A stretch of DNA of 64,000 bases from Singulisphaera sp045290345 (GTDB lineage: Bacteria > Planctomycetota > Planctomycetia > Isosphaerales > Isosphaeraceae): contig NZ_CP155447.1 in assembly GCF_045290345.1 (NCBI RefSeq), positions 6,696,001 through 6,760,000 of the forward strand. Reading direction: 5' to 3'. The notes under the pieces are model-generated. The model saw nothing but the letters and a program-made list of their open reading frames with translations. It did not search any database and had not been told where the DNA came from. Shown here piece after piece: positions 17,053 through 26,496 of this stretch; the stretch's first letter is position 1, and every line of letters begins with the position of its first letter. A program made the translations under genes and the position numbers.

Positions 17053-18708
17053 ATGAGCCGGTCGCCGAGGACCAATCGCGCGGAGATGGAACGCCGGGCA
17101 GAAGAGCCGGCCACGTCGCCGGTCCGCGAGCAGCCGCCCACGACGGTGAGCGGCTGGCCGATCGAACCACTGGATCCTCCGGACGATCGGAACGGCCGCG
17201 GCGGCGAGTCTGACGACCGATATCCCGGCCAGTACCCGTTCACCCGCGGCATCCACGCGAGCATGTACCGCGGTCGTCTCTGGACGATGAGGCAGTTCGC
17301 CGGCTTTGGTACGCCCCGACAGACGAACGAGCGGTTCAAGTTCCTCCTGGGAAAGGGGCAGACCGGGCTCTCGACCGCGTTCGACCTGCCCACGCTCATG
17401 GGCCTCGATAGCGACCACCCGCGCGCGGCGGGTGAAGTCGGTCGGCTCGGCGTCGCGGTGGACACGCTCGACGACATGCGGGTGCTCTTCGACGGCATCG
17501 ACCTGGAATCGACCTCGGTGTCCCTGACCATCAACGCGCCGGCGATCGTCCTCATGGCGTTCTACCTGGCCGCCGCCCAGGAACGAGGCTTCGACTTCCG
17601 AAAGCTCCGCGGGACGATCCAGAATGACATCCTCAAGGAGTTCCATGCCCAGAACGAGTTCGTGTTCCCGCCGGAGCCGAGCGTGCGGTTGGTGTGCGAC
17701 GTGATCGAGTTCTGTGCCGGGCACGTGCCGCAGTGGAACCCGGTGTCGATCTCCGGCTACCACATCCGCGAAGCGGGTTCGACCGCCGCCCAGGAGTTGG
17801 CCTTCACGCTGGCCGACGGGTTCCACTACGTCGAGCAATGCCTGGCCCGCGGCCTGGCCGTGGACGCCTTCGCCCCGCGCCTCTCGTTCTTCTTCAACGC
17901 GCACAATGACCTGTTCGAGGAGGTGGCCAAGTACCGCGCCGCCCGCGGGCTCTGGGCCGAGGCGATGCGCTATCGCTACGGCGCGACCGACGAGGCGTCC
18001 TGGAAACTTCGCTTCCACGCCCAGACCGCCGGCTGCTCGCTCCAGGCCCAACAGCCGGAACTGAACCTGATCCGCGTCGCGTACCAGGCCCTCGCCGCGG
18101 TGCTCGGCGGCTGCCAGTCGTTACACACCAACAGCATGGACGAGACGCTGGCCCTGCCGTCGGAACACGCCGTCACGCTGGCCTTGCGAACCCAGCAGGT
18201 CCTGGCGTACGAAACCGGGGTCACCAATACCGCGGACCCGCTCGGCGGCAGCGACTTTGTCGAAGCCCTCGCGCGCGCGATGCAACACGACGCCCGGGGT
18301 TATTTCGACCGCATCGCATCCGTCGGCGGCATGATACCCGCCATCGAAGCCGGCTTCTTCCGCCGCGAGATCGCCGATGCCGCGTTCGCTTATCAACGGG
18401 AGGTGGACGCGAAACGGAAGCTCATCGTCGGCCTGAATGCGTTCGTCGAGGCGGATGAGAAGCCCATGGAGACCCTCACCGTGGACGACCGGGTGGAGCG
18501 AGACCAGATCGCCACGCTGCGAGCGACCCGTGGCCGGGTCGACGCCGGCGAACTGCGGCGATGTCTGGGCGAAGTTCGTCGCGCGGCCGCCATGAGCCAA
18601 AACCTGGTCGGGCCATTACTCCAGGCCGCCCATGCCCGTGCCAGCGTCGGAGAGATGATGGACGCCTTGGCGGACGTTTTCGGTCGGTACGAACCGAAGA
18701 GCGCGTGA
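17053..18708 (+). CDS. acyl-CoA mutase large (catalytic) subunit, isobutyryl-CoA mutase-like
   Basis: The 551-residue product is the TIM-barrel catalytic domain of B12-dependent acyl-CoA mutases, without the C-terminal cobalamin domain. Family motifs include YPFTRGIHASMYRGRLWTMR, GTIQNDILKE, ISGYHIREAG and SLHTNSMDETLALPSE. Two substrate-recognition positions decide specificity in this family: methylmalonyl-CoA mutase has Tyr and Arg, isobutyryl-CoA mutase has Phe and Gln. Here they are Phe82 (RQFAGFG) and Gln200 (FHAQNEF), with the same 118-residue spacing known for both enzymes. I therefore favour isobutyryl-type carbon-skeleton rearrangement. Its B12 partner is the next gene, 28 bases downstream. 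The N-terminal 30 residues are extra and variable. Confidence 0.9.
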   Translation: MSRSPRTNRAEMERRAEEPATSPVREQPPTTVSGWPIEPLDPPDDRNGRGGESDDRYPGQYPFTRGIHASMYRGRLWTMRQFAGFGTPRQTNERFKFLLGKGQTGLSTAFDLPTLMGLDSDHPRAAGEVGRLGVAVDTLDDMRVLFDGIDLESTSVSLTINAPAIVLMAFYLAAAQERGFDFRKLRGTIQNDILKEFHAQNEFVFPPEPSVRLVCDVIEFCAGHVPQWNPVSISGYHIREAGSTAAQELAFTLADGFHYVEQCLARGLAVDAFAPRLSFFFNAHNDLFEEVAKYRAARGLWAEAMRYRYGATDEASWKLRFHAQTAGCSLQAQQPELNLIRVAYQALAAVLGGCQSLHTNSMDETLALPSEHAVTLALRTQQVLAYETGVTNTADPLGGSDFVEALARAMQHDARGYFDRIASVGGMIPAIEAGFFRREIADAAFAYQREVDAKRKLIVGLNAFVEADEKPMETLTVDDRVERDQIATLRATRGRVDAGELRRCLGEVRRAAAMSQNLVGPLLQAAHARASVGEMMDALADVFGRYEPKSA

Positions 18709-18736
18709 GGGGCCTCCGTGGAGCGAAAAATCATCG

Positions 18737-19957
18737 ATGGGCATGACGACGCCGGCGCGTATCGTCCTCGCCAAGGTCGGACTCGACGGCCACGATCGCG
18801 GCATCAAAGTCGTGGCGCGAGGGCTGCGCGATGAGGGGTTTCATGTGATCTACGCGGGGCTCTGGCAGTCGCCCGAGGCGGTGGTGCGCGCGGTGGTTGA
18901 TGAGGATGCGGGTTGGTTAGGCTTGAGCCTCTTGAGCGGGGCGCACATGACGCTGGTGCCGCGGGTGTTGGAGATGATGGGGCAGGCCGGGCTGGGGGAT
19001 GTCGGCCTGCTGGTGGGTGGGATCATTCCGGAAGCGGATGTGCCGAAACTGCTTCAGCTTGGCGTGGCGCGGGTGTTTGGTCCGGGCACCGTGATCCATG
19101 AGATCGCAGAATTCCTCCGCGTGCAAGACGCGGGAGGCCATGAACAACTCCTCACGCAGCCTCTGCGGTGCGATCGGCGGGCGTTGAGCCGATGGCTCAC
19201 GCAGGCGGCGAGAGGGGAAGTCGCGCCGACGAACCGCGGCGGGTTTGCGGGGCCCACCGCGACCGATCACCCACAGCCCCTCTTCCCGACGGGAAGCGGG
19301 GAGGAAGAAGGCGAGGCCGCGGACCGAGCGCGCGGTCAGCCGCAGGTGATTGCCGTCACCGGCAGCGGTGGCGTGGGAAAGAGTACACTGATCGGGAAGC
19401 TCATCGAGGTCATCCGGCGGTCGCAGCGGTCGGTCGCGGTCTTGGCGTGCGATCCGCAGAGTCCGCTCACCGGCGGGGCCCTGCTCGGCGATCGCATCCG
19501 CATGCCGAATCGGCCGGCCGACGATGCGGTGTTCATCCGAAGCGTGGCCACGCCGGGCGGCCGTTCGGGTGTCGCGCCGAACGTTGATCTCATGATCGGG
19601 CTGTTCGGCCGCTTCGGATTCGACACCGTCATCGTGGAGACCGTCGGTGCCGGGCAAGGGGACACGGCCGTCCGTGATGTGGCCGATGTCGTCATTGTCC
19701 TCGTCCAACCGGAGACCGGCGACGAGCTGCAATGGGAGAAGGCCGGCCTGCTCGAAATCGCCGACATCGTGGTGGTCCACAAGGCCGATCTCTCGGGCGC
19801 GGAGCGCGTCGAGTCGCAGCTCCGCGAGCTTCTCAACATGCCCGGCTGCCGGTCGGTCCCGGTCGTGCGCGTCAGCTCGGCCAGGGAGACGGGGGTGGAA
19901 GAACTTTGGGCGGCCGTCGACGAGTGCCCAGGTCGGCCGCGTGCGGTGGCGCCGTGA
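18737..19957 (+). CDS. B12-binding domain fused to MeaB-type GTPase chaperone
   Basis: Residues about 5-135 are a cobalamin-binding small mutase subunit with the base-off ligand motif DGHDRG (His19), then LSLLSGAHM and GGIIPEAD. A linker leads to a MeaB/ArgK P-loop GTPase (about 200-390) with GSGGVGKST at 209-217, DPQSPLTGGALLGDR, and a switch region ETVGAGQGD. The G4 motif is HKAD rather than the usual NKxD. The order B12-G domain resembles the N-terminal half of the fused mutase IcmF, while the catalytic domain is the separate gene upstream. The protein should carry AdoCbl and gate its loading. ATG at 18737 has an alternative two codons later. Confidence 0.9.
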   Translation: MGMTTPARIVLAKVGLDGHDRGIKVVARGLRDEGFHVIYAGLWQSPEAVVRAVVDEDAGWLGLSLLSGAHMTLVPRVLEMMGQAGLGDVGLLVGGIIPEADVPKLLQLGVARVFGPGTVIHEIAEFLRVQDAGGHEQLLTQPLRCDRRALSRWLTQAARGEVAPTNRGGFAGPTATDHPQPLFPTGSGEEEGEAADRARGQPQVIAVTGSGGVGKSTLIGKLIEVIRRSQRSVAVLACDPQSPLTGGALLGDRIRMPNRPADDAVFIRSVATPGGRSGVAPNVDLMIGLFGRFGFDTVIVETVGAGQGDTAVRDVADVVIVLVQPETGDELQWEKAGLLEIADIVVVHKADLSGAERVESQLRELLNMPGCRSVPVVRVSSARETGVEELWAAVDECPGRPRAVAP

Positions 19958-20043
19958 AGGACGCGCTCCGCGGAGTTCGCGCAGGCGTCTGCCGAGCGAA
20001 CCGAGGGGGCGACCCTGTGGGAGGTCTCAGCCCATGTCCTTCG

Positions 20044-20514
20044 ATGACCCTCAGCTCGGGTCGGCTTGAGTACTGGAACAAGCCCGAGCGCACCGCGGAG
20101 ATCTTCCGCGGCGAGTGGTACTACTCTGGCGACGTGCTCGTGCGCGACGAGGACGGCGACTTCTGGTTCAAGGGCCGCAACGACGACGTGATCAAGGCGA
20201 GCGGCTATCGCATCTCGCCGTTCGAGGTGGAAAGCGCCCTGGTCAGTCACCCGGCCGTGCTCGAAGCGGCGGCAGTCGAGGGCCCCGACCTGGTCCGCGG
20301 CATGGTCGTGAAGGCCTTCGTCGTGCTCCGCGAAGGACAGTTGCCGAGCGACTCGCTCGCCGAACAGATCCGTGAGCATATGAAACGTTCGATCGCGCCG
20401 TACAAATACCCGCGCCGGCTTGAGTTCGTGACCGCCTTGCCCAAGACCACATCCGGCAAGATCAAGCGACGTGAGCTACGCGAGCTGATGAGGGCTCGCA
20501 CGGGCGGAGAATAA
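20044..20514 (+). pseudogene. C-terminal stump of an acyl-CoA synthetase
   Basis: The 156 codons encode only the end of an AMP-forming medium-chain or acetyl-CoA-like synthetase: YWNKPERTAEIF, the hinge YYSGDV / FWFKGRNDDVIKASGYRI, and the C-terminal catalytic Lys in LPKTTSGKIKRREL. The adenylation domain and its P-loop-like motif are missing; upstream sequence up to the MeaB gene is noncoding. The gene would supply acyl-CoA substrate to a mutase pathway, so its stump at the end of the mutase cassette suggests a formerly longer operon cut by rearrangement. A transposase fragment follows directly. Confidence 0.75.
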
Positions 20515-20566
20515 AGCCAAAAGCCGCGCAAACTCGCTGCCAATCTCATTCAGCAGCGGGAATATC

Positions 20567-20875
20567 TTGGTGTGCCGGTTGACCCCGTGGACGGCCATGA
20601 CGTCCAGTAGCTTCGACCTGACGTTGACGGTGCTCGCGGATCTCCTGTACCGCGGCCTGGCCGATCGCCTCAAAGGGTTCAGCCGAACGGGGCCGTCCCG
20701 GTTGTTTCGGAAGTTCATCGACACGCCGGGCTGGCTGGAGATGACCGCCGGAGGAGTGATCGTCTCGCTGAACAAGCGGGCCCATAATCCGTTGCTGAAG
20801 AAGGCGGGATTCACCGTGCCGACACGGCCCGTACCGTGGCTGGGAGGGCGATGGATGCGTCTTGAGTGTCCTTGA
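20567..20875 (+). pseudogene. DDE transposase C-terminal fragment
   Basis: The last about 90 codons read as the end of a planctomycete DDE transposase (DLTLTVLADLLYRGLAD, SLNKRAHNPLLKKAGF, WLGGRWMRLECP). No catalytic residues are present. It begins just after the synthetase stump, consistent with insertion or deletion of an older element there. The family is given from pattern memory only. Confidence 0.55.
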
Positions 20876-20952
20876 CGACCTCGGGCCGGACCCCGCCGTG
20901 GGTGCGGCGGGGTCGGCCAGCCTGGAGCGACCCGGTAAAGTTGAGTGTCAAT

Positions 20953-21995
20953 TACAGCGGTTTACCTTGGCGTTGCACACAATCCGGCATGTTGGAACCA
21001 ACCGAGGATATCCTGAAGCGTGACCTGCCGGAATACCCCTGCCAAGGTATCGTAGAGTCTAGTTTTCGTTCTCGCCTCCGCTCGACGAAGTCCCTGTTTG
21101 ACCTTGGAGAACATCTCCTCGATCGGAGTGTAATCTGGACTATACGGTGGGAGCGGGAGCACGTCCGCCCCCGCCTTCTCGATCGCGTTCAAGACCGCGA
21201 CGCTCAGGTGGGGCTTGAGATTGTCGAAGACGACCACATCTCCCTTGTGCAGTTCCGGCACTAGAGTTTCTTCGACGTACTGTTGAAACACCGCGGTGTT
21301 GGTCGCCCCTGGAAAAGCCAGCGGGGCACGCACCCCGTCCAGTCCCAAGCCCGCGATGACGGTGATCGTTTCCCAGGAGGCAGGAGAAGAGTCGACCGCC
21401 CGCTCACCCCGTGGCGCTCGGGCGTGAGTCGGAGTCATCGCCGTGGTGATCCCCGTCTCGTCCACGAAAACCAGCTGCTTTGCCTCGATTATGTGGACCT
21501 TCCGCCGGAACGAACGTCGCTTCTTTTGCACAGGGGGTTGGTCACGCTGGCTGGCGTGCAGGCTCTTCTTCTTGTAGGTCAGGTTCAAACGGTCCAGGGC
21601 ATACCATAAGGTCTTCAGACTGCAGGTGAAGCCGCCTCGCTGCTGGAGTTGCTTGAGGGTGGCGTCGGGCTGCTCCAAAACCAACCCGGCGAGACGTTTC
21701 AGATCCTCTGGCCCGAGGGCCCGAGGCGGGCCACCGCGGTGCGGTTCGGGGTCCAGCATTCCGGTGGTGCGGCGACGCTGGAGCAGGCGCACGACGAAAG
21801 ACGTGCTGACCCGGAAAACTCGAGCGATCGAACGGATCGAGCCCTCGTGATGATCGACCGCCGCCGCGACACGCTCACGAAGATCCAAGGAGTAAGGACG
21901 CATGGCAGTGACCTCCTTTTCCACGCAACTCACCCGGATAGATCGATCCTCCCCTGGAATTATTTGCGTGCTCAATCAGTTGGTAAACCGCTGTA
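20953..21995 (-). mobile_element. IS630-family element, copy 1 (intact)
   Basis: Ends are inverted repeats CAGCGGTTTACC / GGTAAACCGCTG bounded by TA on both sides (20953-20954 and 21994-21995), as expected for IS630, which targets TA. The single open frame is intact. A related element in the same orientation starts 35 bases downstream. Confidence 0.85.
20962..21903 (-). CDS. IS630-family transposase
   Basis: Translation from the ATG at 21903 (MRPYSLDLRERV) gives 313 residues. The N-terminal part holds two helix-turn-helix segments (SIRSIARVFRVSTSFV and a second), and the C-terminal part the DDE catalytic core: VFVDETGITTAMTPTHAR, VVFDNLKPHL and PPYSPDYTPIEEMFSKVK. An upstream in-frame ATG at 21975 would start at the inverted repeat, so the shorter start is preferred. 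The protein should be functional; all catalytic acids are seen. Confidence 0.9.
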   Translation of the reverse strand: MRPYSLDLRERVAAAVDHHEGSIRSIARVFRVSTSFVVRLLQRRRTTGMLDPEPHRGGPPRALGPEDLKRLAGLVLEQPDATLKQLQQRGGFTCSLKTLWYALDRLNLTYKKKSLHASQRDQPPVQKKRRSFRRKVHIIEAKQLVFVDETGITTAMTPTHARAPRGERAVDSSPASWETITVIAGLGLDGVRAPLAFPGATNTAVFQQYVEETLVPELHKGDVVVFDNLKPHLSVAVLNAIEKAGADVLPLPPYSPDYTPIEEMFSKVKQGLRRAEARTKTRLYDTLAGVFRQVTLQDILGWFQHAGLCATPR

Positions 21996-22030
21996 GGCAA
22001 GTTGAGGCGGCCGCGAAAATCGGCGTTCAT

Positions 22031-23053
22031 TACAGCGGTTTACTCACGTGTTGCGCACAGGCCGGCGTGATTGAACCAGCCGATGATGTCTTCGAGAATG
22101 ACTTGCTTCAATCCTTCACCGATGGCGTCAGTGAGCCCCGTCACCGTTCGTGTCGACACTCGGCGGAGAAACTCCTTGACCTTCGAATACATCTCCTCGA
22201 TCGGAGTGTAGTCCAGACTGTACGGCGGCAGTGGCAGCACGCTCGCCCCCACTTGCTCAATCGCCCGGGCCACGCCGGGAGCCAGGTGGGGCTTGATGTT
22301 GTCCAGCACCACCACGTCTCCCTTATGTAACGAGGGGACCAGAACTTGATCGACGTAGGTCTGGAACGCCGTCGTGTCGGTCGCAACGGGAAACGTCAGC
22401 GGGGCGCGGACCCCGTTCAGGCTCAGGGCCGAGATCACGGTCATCGATTCCCACGCGCCGGGGGCCGAGTCCACGGCCCGCTCACCGCGCGGCGCGCGGG
22501 CGTGGGTAGGAGTCATCGCCGTGGTGACCCCGGTCTCATCCACGAAAACAAGCCGTTTGGGCTCGATCTTCTTCACCTTCCGGCGGAACGAGCGGCGTTT
22601 CGTCTGCACATCGGGTCGGTCCCGTTCGCTGGCGTGCAAGCTCTTCTTCTTGAAGGTCAGGTCCAGGCCGCGCACGGCGAACCACAAGGTCTTCAGGCTA
22701 CAGGTGAAGCCGCCTCGCTCCTTCAGTTGCTTCAAAGTGGCGTCGGGTTGCTTGCGGATCAAATCGGTCAGGCGTCGGAGGTCATCGGGTCCCAGAGCCG
22801 CGGGGAGCACCTCCGTGCGGCTTCGGCTCGAGCGTGCCGGCCTGGCGGCGGCGTTGGAGAAAGCGGACCACGAACGATACACTCACGCGGAACAGTTGGG
22901 CGATCTCACGCAGGGAACCTTCCTGCTGGTCCACGGCGGCCGCGACTCGCTCACGAAGATCGGTCGAAGTAGGGACGCATGGCGATCTCCTCAGAAAGGG
23001 ACTACCCTCAAAGGGAATTATTCGCGCATGCAACCCGTGGGTAAACCGCTGTA
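22031..23053 (-). mobile_element. IS630-family element, copy 2 (degenerate)
   Basis: Ends carry the same TACAGCGGTTTAC / GTAAACCGCTGTA pattern as copy 1, with TA at both borders. Its transposase is about two thirds identical to copy 1 but frame-broken, so this is an older relative, not a fresh duplication. Confidence 0.8.
22040..22984 (-). pseudogene. IS630-family transposase with two frameshifts
   Basis: The frame starting at ATG 22984 (MRPYF) leaves the family frame within five codons because of one extra base compared with copy 1. The HTH segment then continues in a second frame (DLRERVAAAVDQQEG to TLEPKPHGG), and at about 22800-22830 the DDE part resumes in a third (LGPDDLRRLTDLIRKQ, VFVDETGVTTAMTPTHA, VVLDNIKPHL, YTPIEEMYSKVK). 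The catalytic residues survive but no single protein can be made. Programmed frameshifting is unlikely because two shifts are needed and copy 1 has none. Confidence 0.8.
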
Positions 23054-23132
23054 GCCCGTCTAACTTTACCCCCTGAAGGGCATCAATTCGGCGAAAATCG
23101 TGTCCCGGAACAGGGTAAGGTTTCAGGGTTTT

Positions 23133-23280
23133 ATGGAACCATCCTCGCTAATGGATCGCGTGGAGGCTGCCCTTCCGGCGACGCCGCCGCACGGCGCCTT
23201 GCTGGGACTCGCCCGAGAGCTACGAGATTGCGCGATGCCCCAGGCGGAGCTCCTCGCGCTCTTCGATGCCGCTCGTGAAG
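23133..23280 (+). pseudogene. fragment of a small helical protein
   Basis: The frame reads MDRVEAALPATPPHGALLGLARELRDCAMPQAELLALFDAARE in pieces. It looks like the N-terminus of a small planctomycete hypothetical, cut off where a transposase fragment begins. It is too short to be a gene in itself. Confidence 0.4.
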
Positions 23281-24189
23281 CTCGGCATCGCCGTGCCGAT
23301 CCCGATGCGAGCCGATCGCTACTACTGCCTGCCGGTGCTCTGGCGGCTCTTCCGCAAGAAGGGCGAGCCGGGATACCAGACCCGCCCCCAGTCGGCCGCG
23401 CCGCTGGCGCGGAAGTTGGCCCAGGCCAATCCCGAGCGGACCTTCTGGCTGGTCGGCGACAGTGCATACGTCAACGCGGCCGTGCTGCGGGATCGGCCTG
23501 CGAACCTCCTGGTCATCGGGCCGCTGCACTGGAAGGCAGCGCTGTACGAGCGGCCCGCGCCGCGACAGCCCAAGCAGAGGGGCGCCTCGCGCAAGAAGGG
23601 GGATCGCCTCCCGAACCCCAAGGCGATGATCGAGGACACCACGACCTACCCGGCGGAACTCCTGACGATCGACTTCCCGAAGGGGGCACGCGAGCTTCGG
23701 GTGCAGGTGATCCGGGACGTACTCTGGTACAAGGGGAGCAAGACCGATCCGGTGATGGTCGTGCTGGTCCGCGACCCACTGGGCCAATGGCGCGACGAGG
23801 CGTTGGTGTCGACGGACACGACGGTCTCGGCAGGTTTCGTGATCCTGGGATACTGCCGAAGATGGAGTGTGGAACTGGCGATCTTCGACAGCAACCAGTT
23901 CCTCGGGCTGCACGATCCGCGGGTGCGGAGCGTGGAGCGGGCGCACCCGATGTCGTGGTTCGTGGGATCGCTGACGATCCTGTGGTACTGCGTGAAGGGT
24001 CATGAGGGATCCCATGTCGAACGGGAACGTCCGTGGTACGAGGACCGAGTGATGCCGACGTTCACGGACATGCTTGGTGCGTTACGCTTGCAGATGTGGG
24101 AATTCAAAGTTTACAGAGAGTCCGGCGAGGAGCTACCCTCACCAGAATGCATCAGGAAACTACTCCACAAGCTATCAGCCGTGGCCTGA
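23266..24189 (+). pseudogene. DDE transposase, N-terminally truncated
   Basis: The 307-codon frame covers the middle and end of an IS4-like planctomycete transposase: RTFWLVGDSAYVNAAVL (second catalytic Asp region), RRWSVELAIFDSNQFLGLHDPR (Glu region) and AHPMSWFVGSLTILWYC, ending in a short helical tail. About 100-150 N-terminal residues expected for the family, including the first Asp, are missing. A small deletion is likely at DPRVRSVERAHP. No terminal inverted repeats are evident. Family assignment beyond DDE is tentative. Confidence 0.65.
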
Positions 24190-24396
24190 GGTCCGAAAGT
24201 CTAGTCAGAGGCTCTACCCGGATTCCGAATAGTCGGCGTGACCTGACGGCCCCGGCCAGGAGCCTACTCGCCTGCACTGTCCACAGAATCCCGAAAAGTC
24301 GTCATGCCGCGTTGCGGCTCACAGAAACCATGAAAAATTGGAAGCCTGGGGCGGATGACGAAGCTGATTCTTCGTATTTCTAGAGCAGTGCAGTGG

Positions 24397-26336
24397 TCAG
24401 TGGAGCGAGATCAATCGACGACGGGCAACGTCGGCCAAAGCCTTCTCTCGCCTCCAAAACGAACTCCAGTTCTCCTGCTCTTGCGCCTCAAGATCTAATA
24501 AATGTGTCGACTCGCGGACCTTCTCCATTTCAGGGGCGTGCTCAATTCCGGTGAGAATCAGAAAGATGTTGCTAGCAGGTGCCGCCGTCGTTGGCCGCTC
24601 GAGTGCCGATGTGAAATCGAGGAGGAGCTGGTTGGAGACTTCGTAGGCCTTCGTACGCCAGCGTCTGCGTTCGTCTCCCGTTGATTTTGGATCGCGGTGT
24701 GATGTGCCCGCTGCTATGAGGGAATAAATAGGTAGTGGCTCGTAAACATTGAGTTCTCCGGACAGTTGCGGTGAACTCATCAATTCCTCAAAGAGCCGGG
24801 CAGCCTCGGCATGACGCTTTCGGGAGTGCCATGCTACGGCCAATGCGATGCGGTCTGAGTTCTTCAATCGCGGCCACTGCTCCTCACGTCCCGCGTCAAT
24901 CTTCTCTAGGCATCGGCTGACACGCGCGATCGATGACGCAGGGCCAAACGCATACTGTTTTACATGTTCTGGCGCATCTGTGACGAACTGTCCAATTTGA
25001 GCGAACTTGCCTTGGCCCATCAGGTGATAAAAGTAGAGGGGGAGGTTAGCCAAATAGCTTGGGTTATGGAAATCGTTGTTTCGAGCATGAATCTCCATCG
25101 CCTCGTCGATTAGTGAATGAAAAGACACGCGATCTCCGCTCGCCCATGTTGCGTGGATCAGGCTCCAGACAATATCTGGATCGCCGGGATCCAGGAGATG
25201 TGCGTTTGAGAGTAGGTTAACGCAATCCTTTATGTTGGGCCGGTCGCCGACGAGTATGATCACGGATTTCCAGTGGAGTGCTTTAGCATTACGCGGGTGA
25301 TCGCGAAGGATGCTTTCGGCAATCTCAAGTGCTTCAGCGTGCCTCGCGAAGTGTGCCAGACAATGAATGTGTTGCAGCCGGATGAACAGGTCATCGGGGT
25401 GACGAGTCCTAGCGACGTCGATCTGCTCTGCGAAGGTTGACATCGTCCCGCTATCGTGGGCGACGAGGATGGCACGCCTACCGATGTCCAGTCGATCCGG
25501 CTGAGCGAGCAGTGCCGTACGCAGGTGCTTCAAGGCTTCGACGGTCCGGTGTTCGTTCAAGAGAAGCATCGCCTGCTCGTGTTCCCGATTGCAGCGCTCG
25601 GCCTTCTCAAGCTCGGCTTTGACCGTCGTCACAGCGGCGTTGATCCTCGCTGCCAGTTGCTTCGTTGTCTCCAGTCGCAAGACGGACCGAACTCTGTCGA
25701 GGATGGCACGGGCGACGGACTCCGCGGACCCTGGCACCAGAGAATCTCGCGCGGCTTCCAGCTCCTTCTCCGATGCGAGCCACTGCTTGCTCGAATCAAC
25801 GGTACGATCGACGGATCTGGCAATGACCACGGCGGCCCGATAGTGACCGCGGGCTCCAGCGACCTGCCAGGAAGATCGCTGGGCCAGCCAGCAGCTGAAC
25901 GATGCGAATGCGACGAGGGCCACTGCAATAGCAGTAGCCGTCGCGGGACTCCGCCGCGCCCACAACGAAGTTCGCGTAACTGGGCCGTAGCGATGAGCCA
26001 GCACCGGCAGATGTTCAAGTTGGCGACGGAGATCATCGGCCAGTGCCCCGGCCGTCTTGTATCGATCGTCAGGAGCGAGCGCCATCGCCCTGTCGCAGAT
26101 CGAGACTAACGAGCGTGGGATCGCACGGTTGATCTTTCGGAGGGGCTTTGGTTTGATTGCCTTACCATTTGGGCGTCCCTTCCGTGTGATTCCCTCGAAC
26201 GGGGCTTGGCCTGCCAGGATGTGGTAGAGCGTCGCTCCGAGGTTGTAAATATCACTGCTCGGGCTGAGACGATCTGGGTCGCCGTCCAACTGCTCTGGGC
26301 TGGCATAATCCGGTGTCCCCTCGAACTGCGGCGTGA
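24397..26336 (-). pseudogene. Ser/Thr protein kinase, 3' part (kinase C-lobe, TM, TPR-like region)
   Basis: This is the downstream half of a kinase gene cut by an IS3-type insertion; the 5' half is at 27658-28356. It starts in the activation segment with GTPDYASPEQL, continues through SDIYNLGATLYHILAGQ and a kinase C-lobe, then a membrane helix (about 26095-25875, ATAIAVALVAFASFSCWL). A long alpha-helical region follows, rich in TPR-like pairs (HAEALEIAESILRDHPRNAKALHWKS). Joined with the 5' part it would give a receptor-type kinase of about 880 residues, the standard planctomycete architecture. As it stands this half has no catalytic base and no start of its own. Confidence 0.8.
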
Positions 26337-26389
26337 AGTGGTCCCCAATGTCCAGACCACTCGGCCCGGTTTTTAAGTTATGCTTCGGC

Positions 26390-26496
26390 CCCGCTCTCCC
26401 CTCTCAAGGCCCGACCGGCTCGGCATGCAATCGGTGGCCGGAACGAACGCGGGACTCCACCCCGCTCTCCCCTCTCAAGGCCCGACCGGCTCGGCA
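26390..26496. repeat. 36 bp direct repeat at the IS3 left end
   Basis: CCCGCTCTCCCCTCTCAAGG plus 16 more bases occurs at 26390-26425 and again at 26461-26496, a 71-base period. The second copy covers the stop region of orfB, so a local tandem duplication extended the IS end. Confidence 0.85.

Noticed and set aside
22040..22984. Programmed frameshifting in the second IS630
   Set aside because: Two shifts of different sense are needed, while the first copy has a single open frame; decay is simpler.
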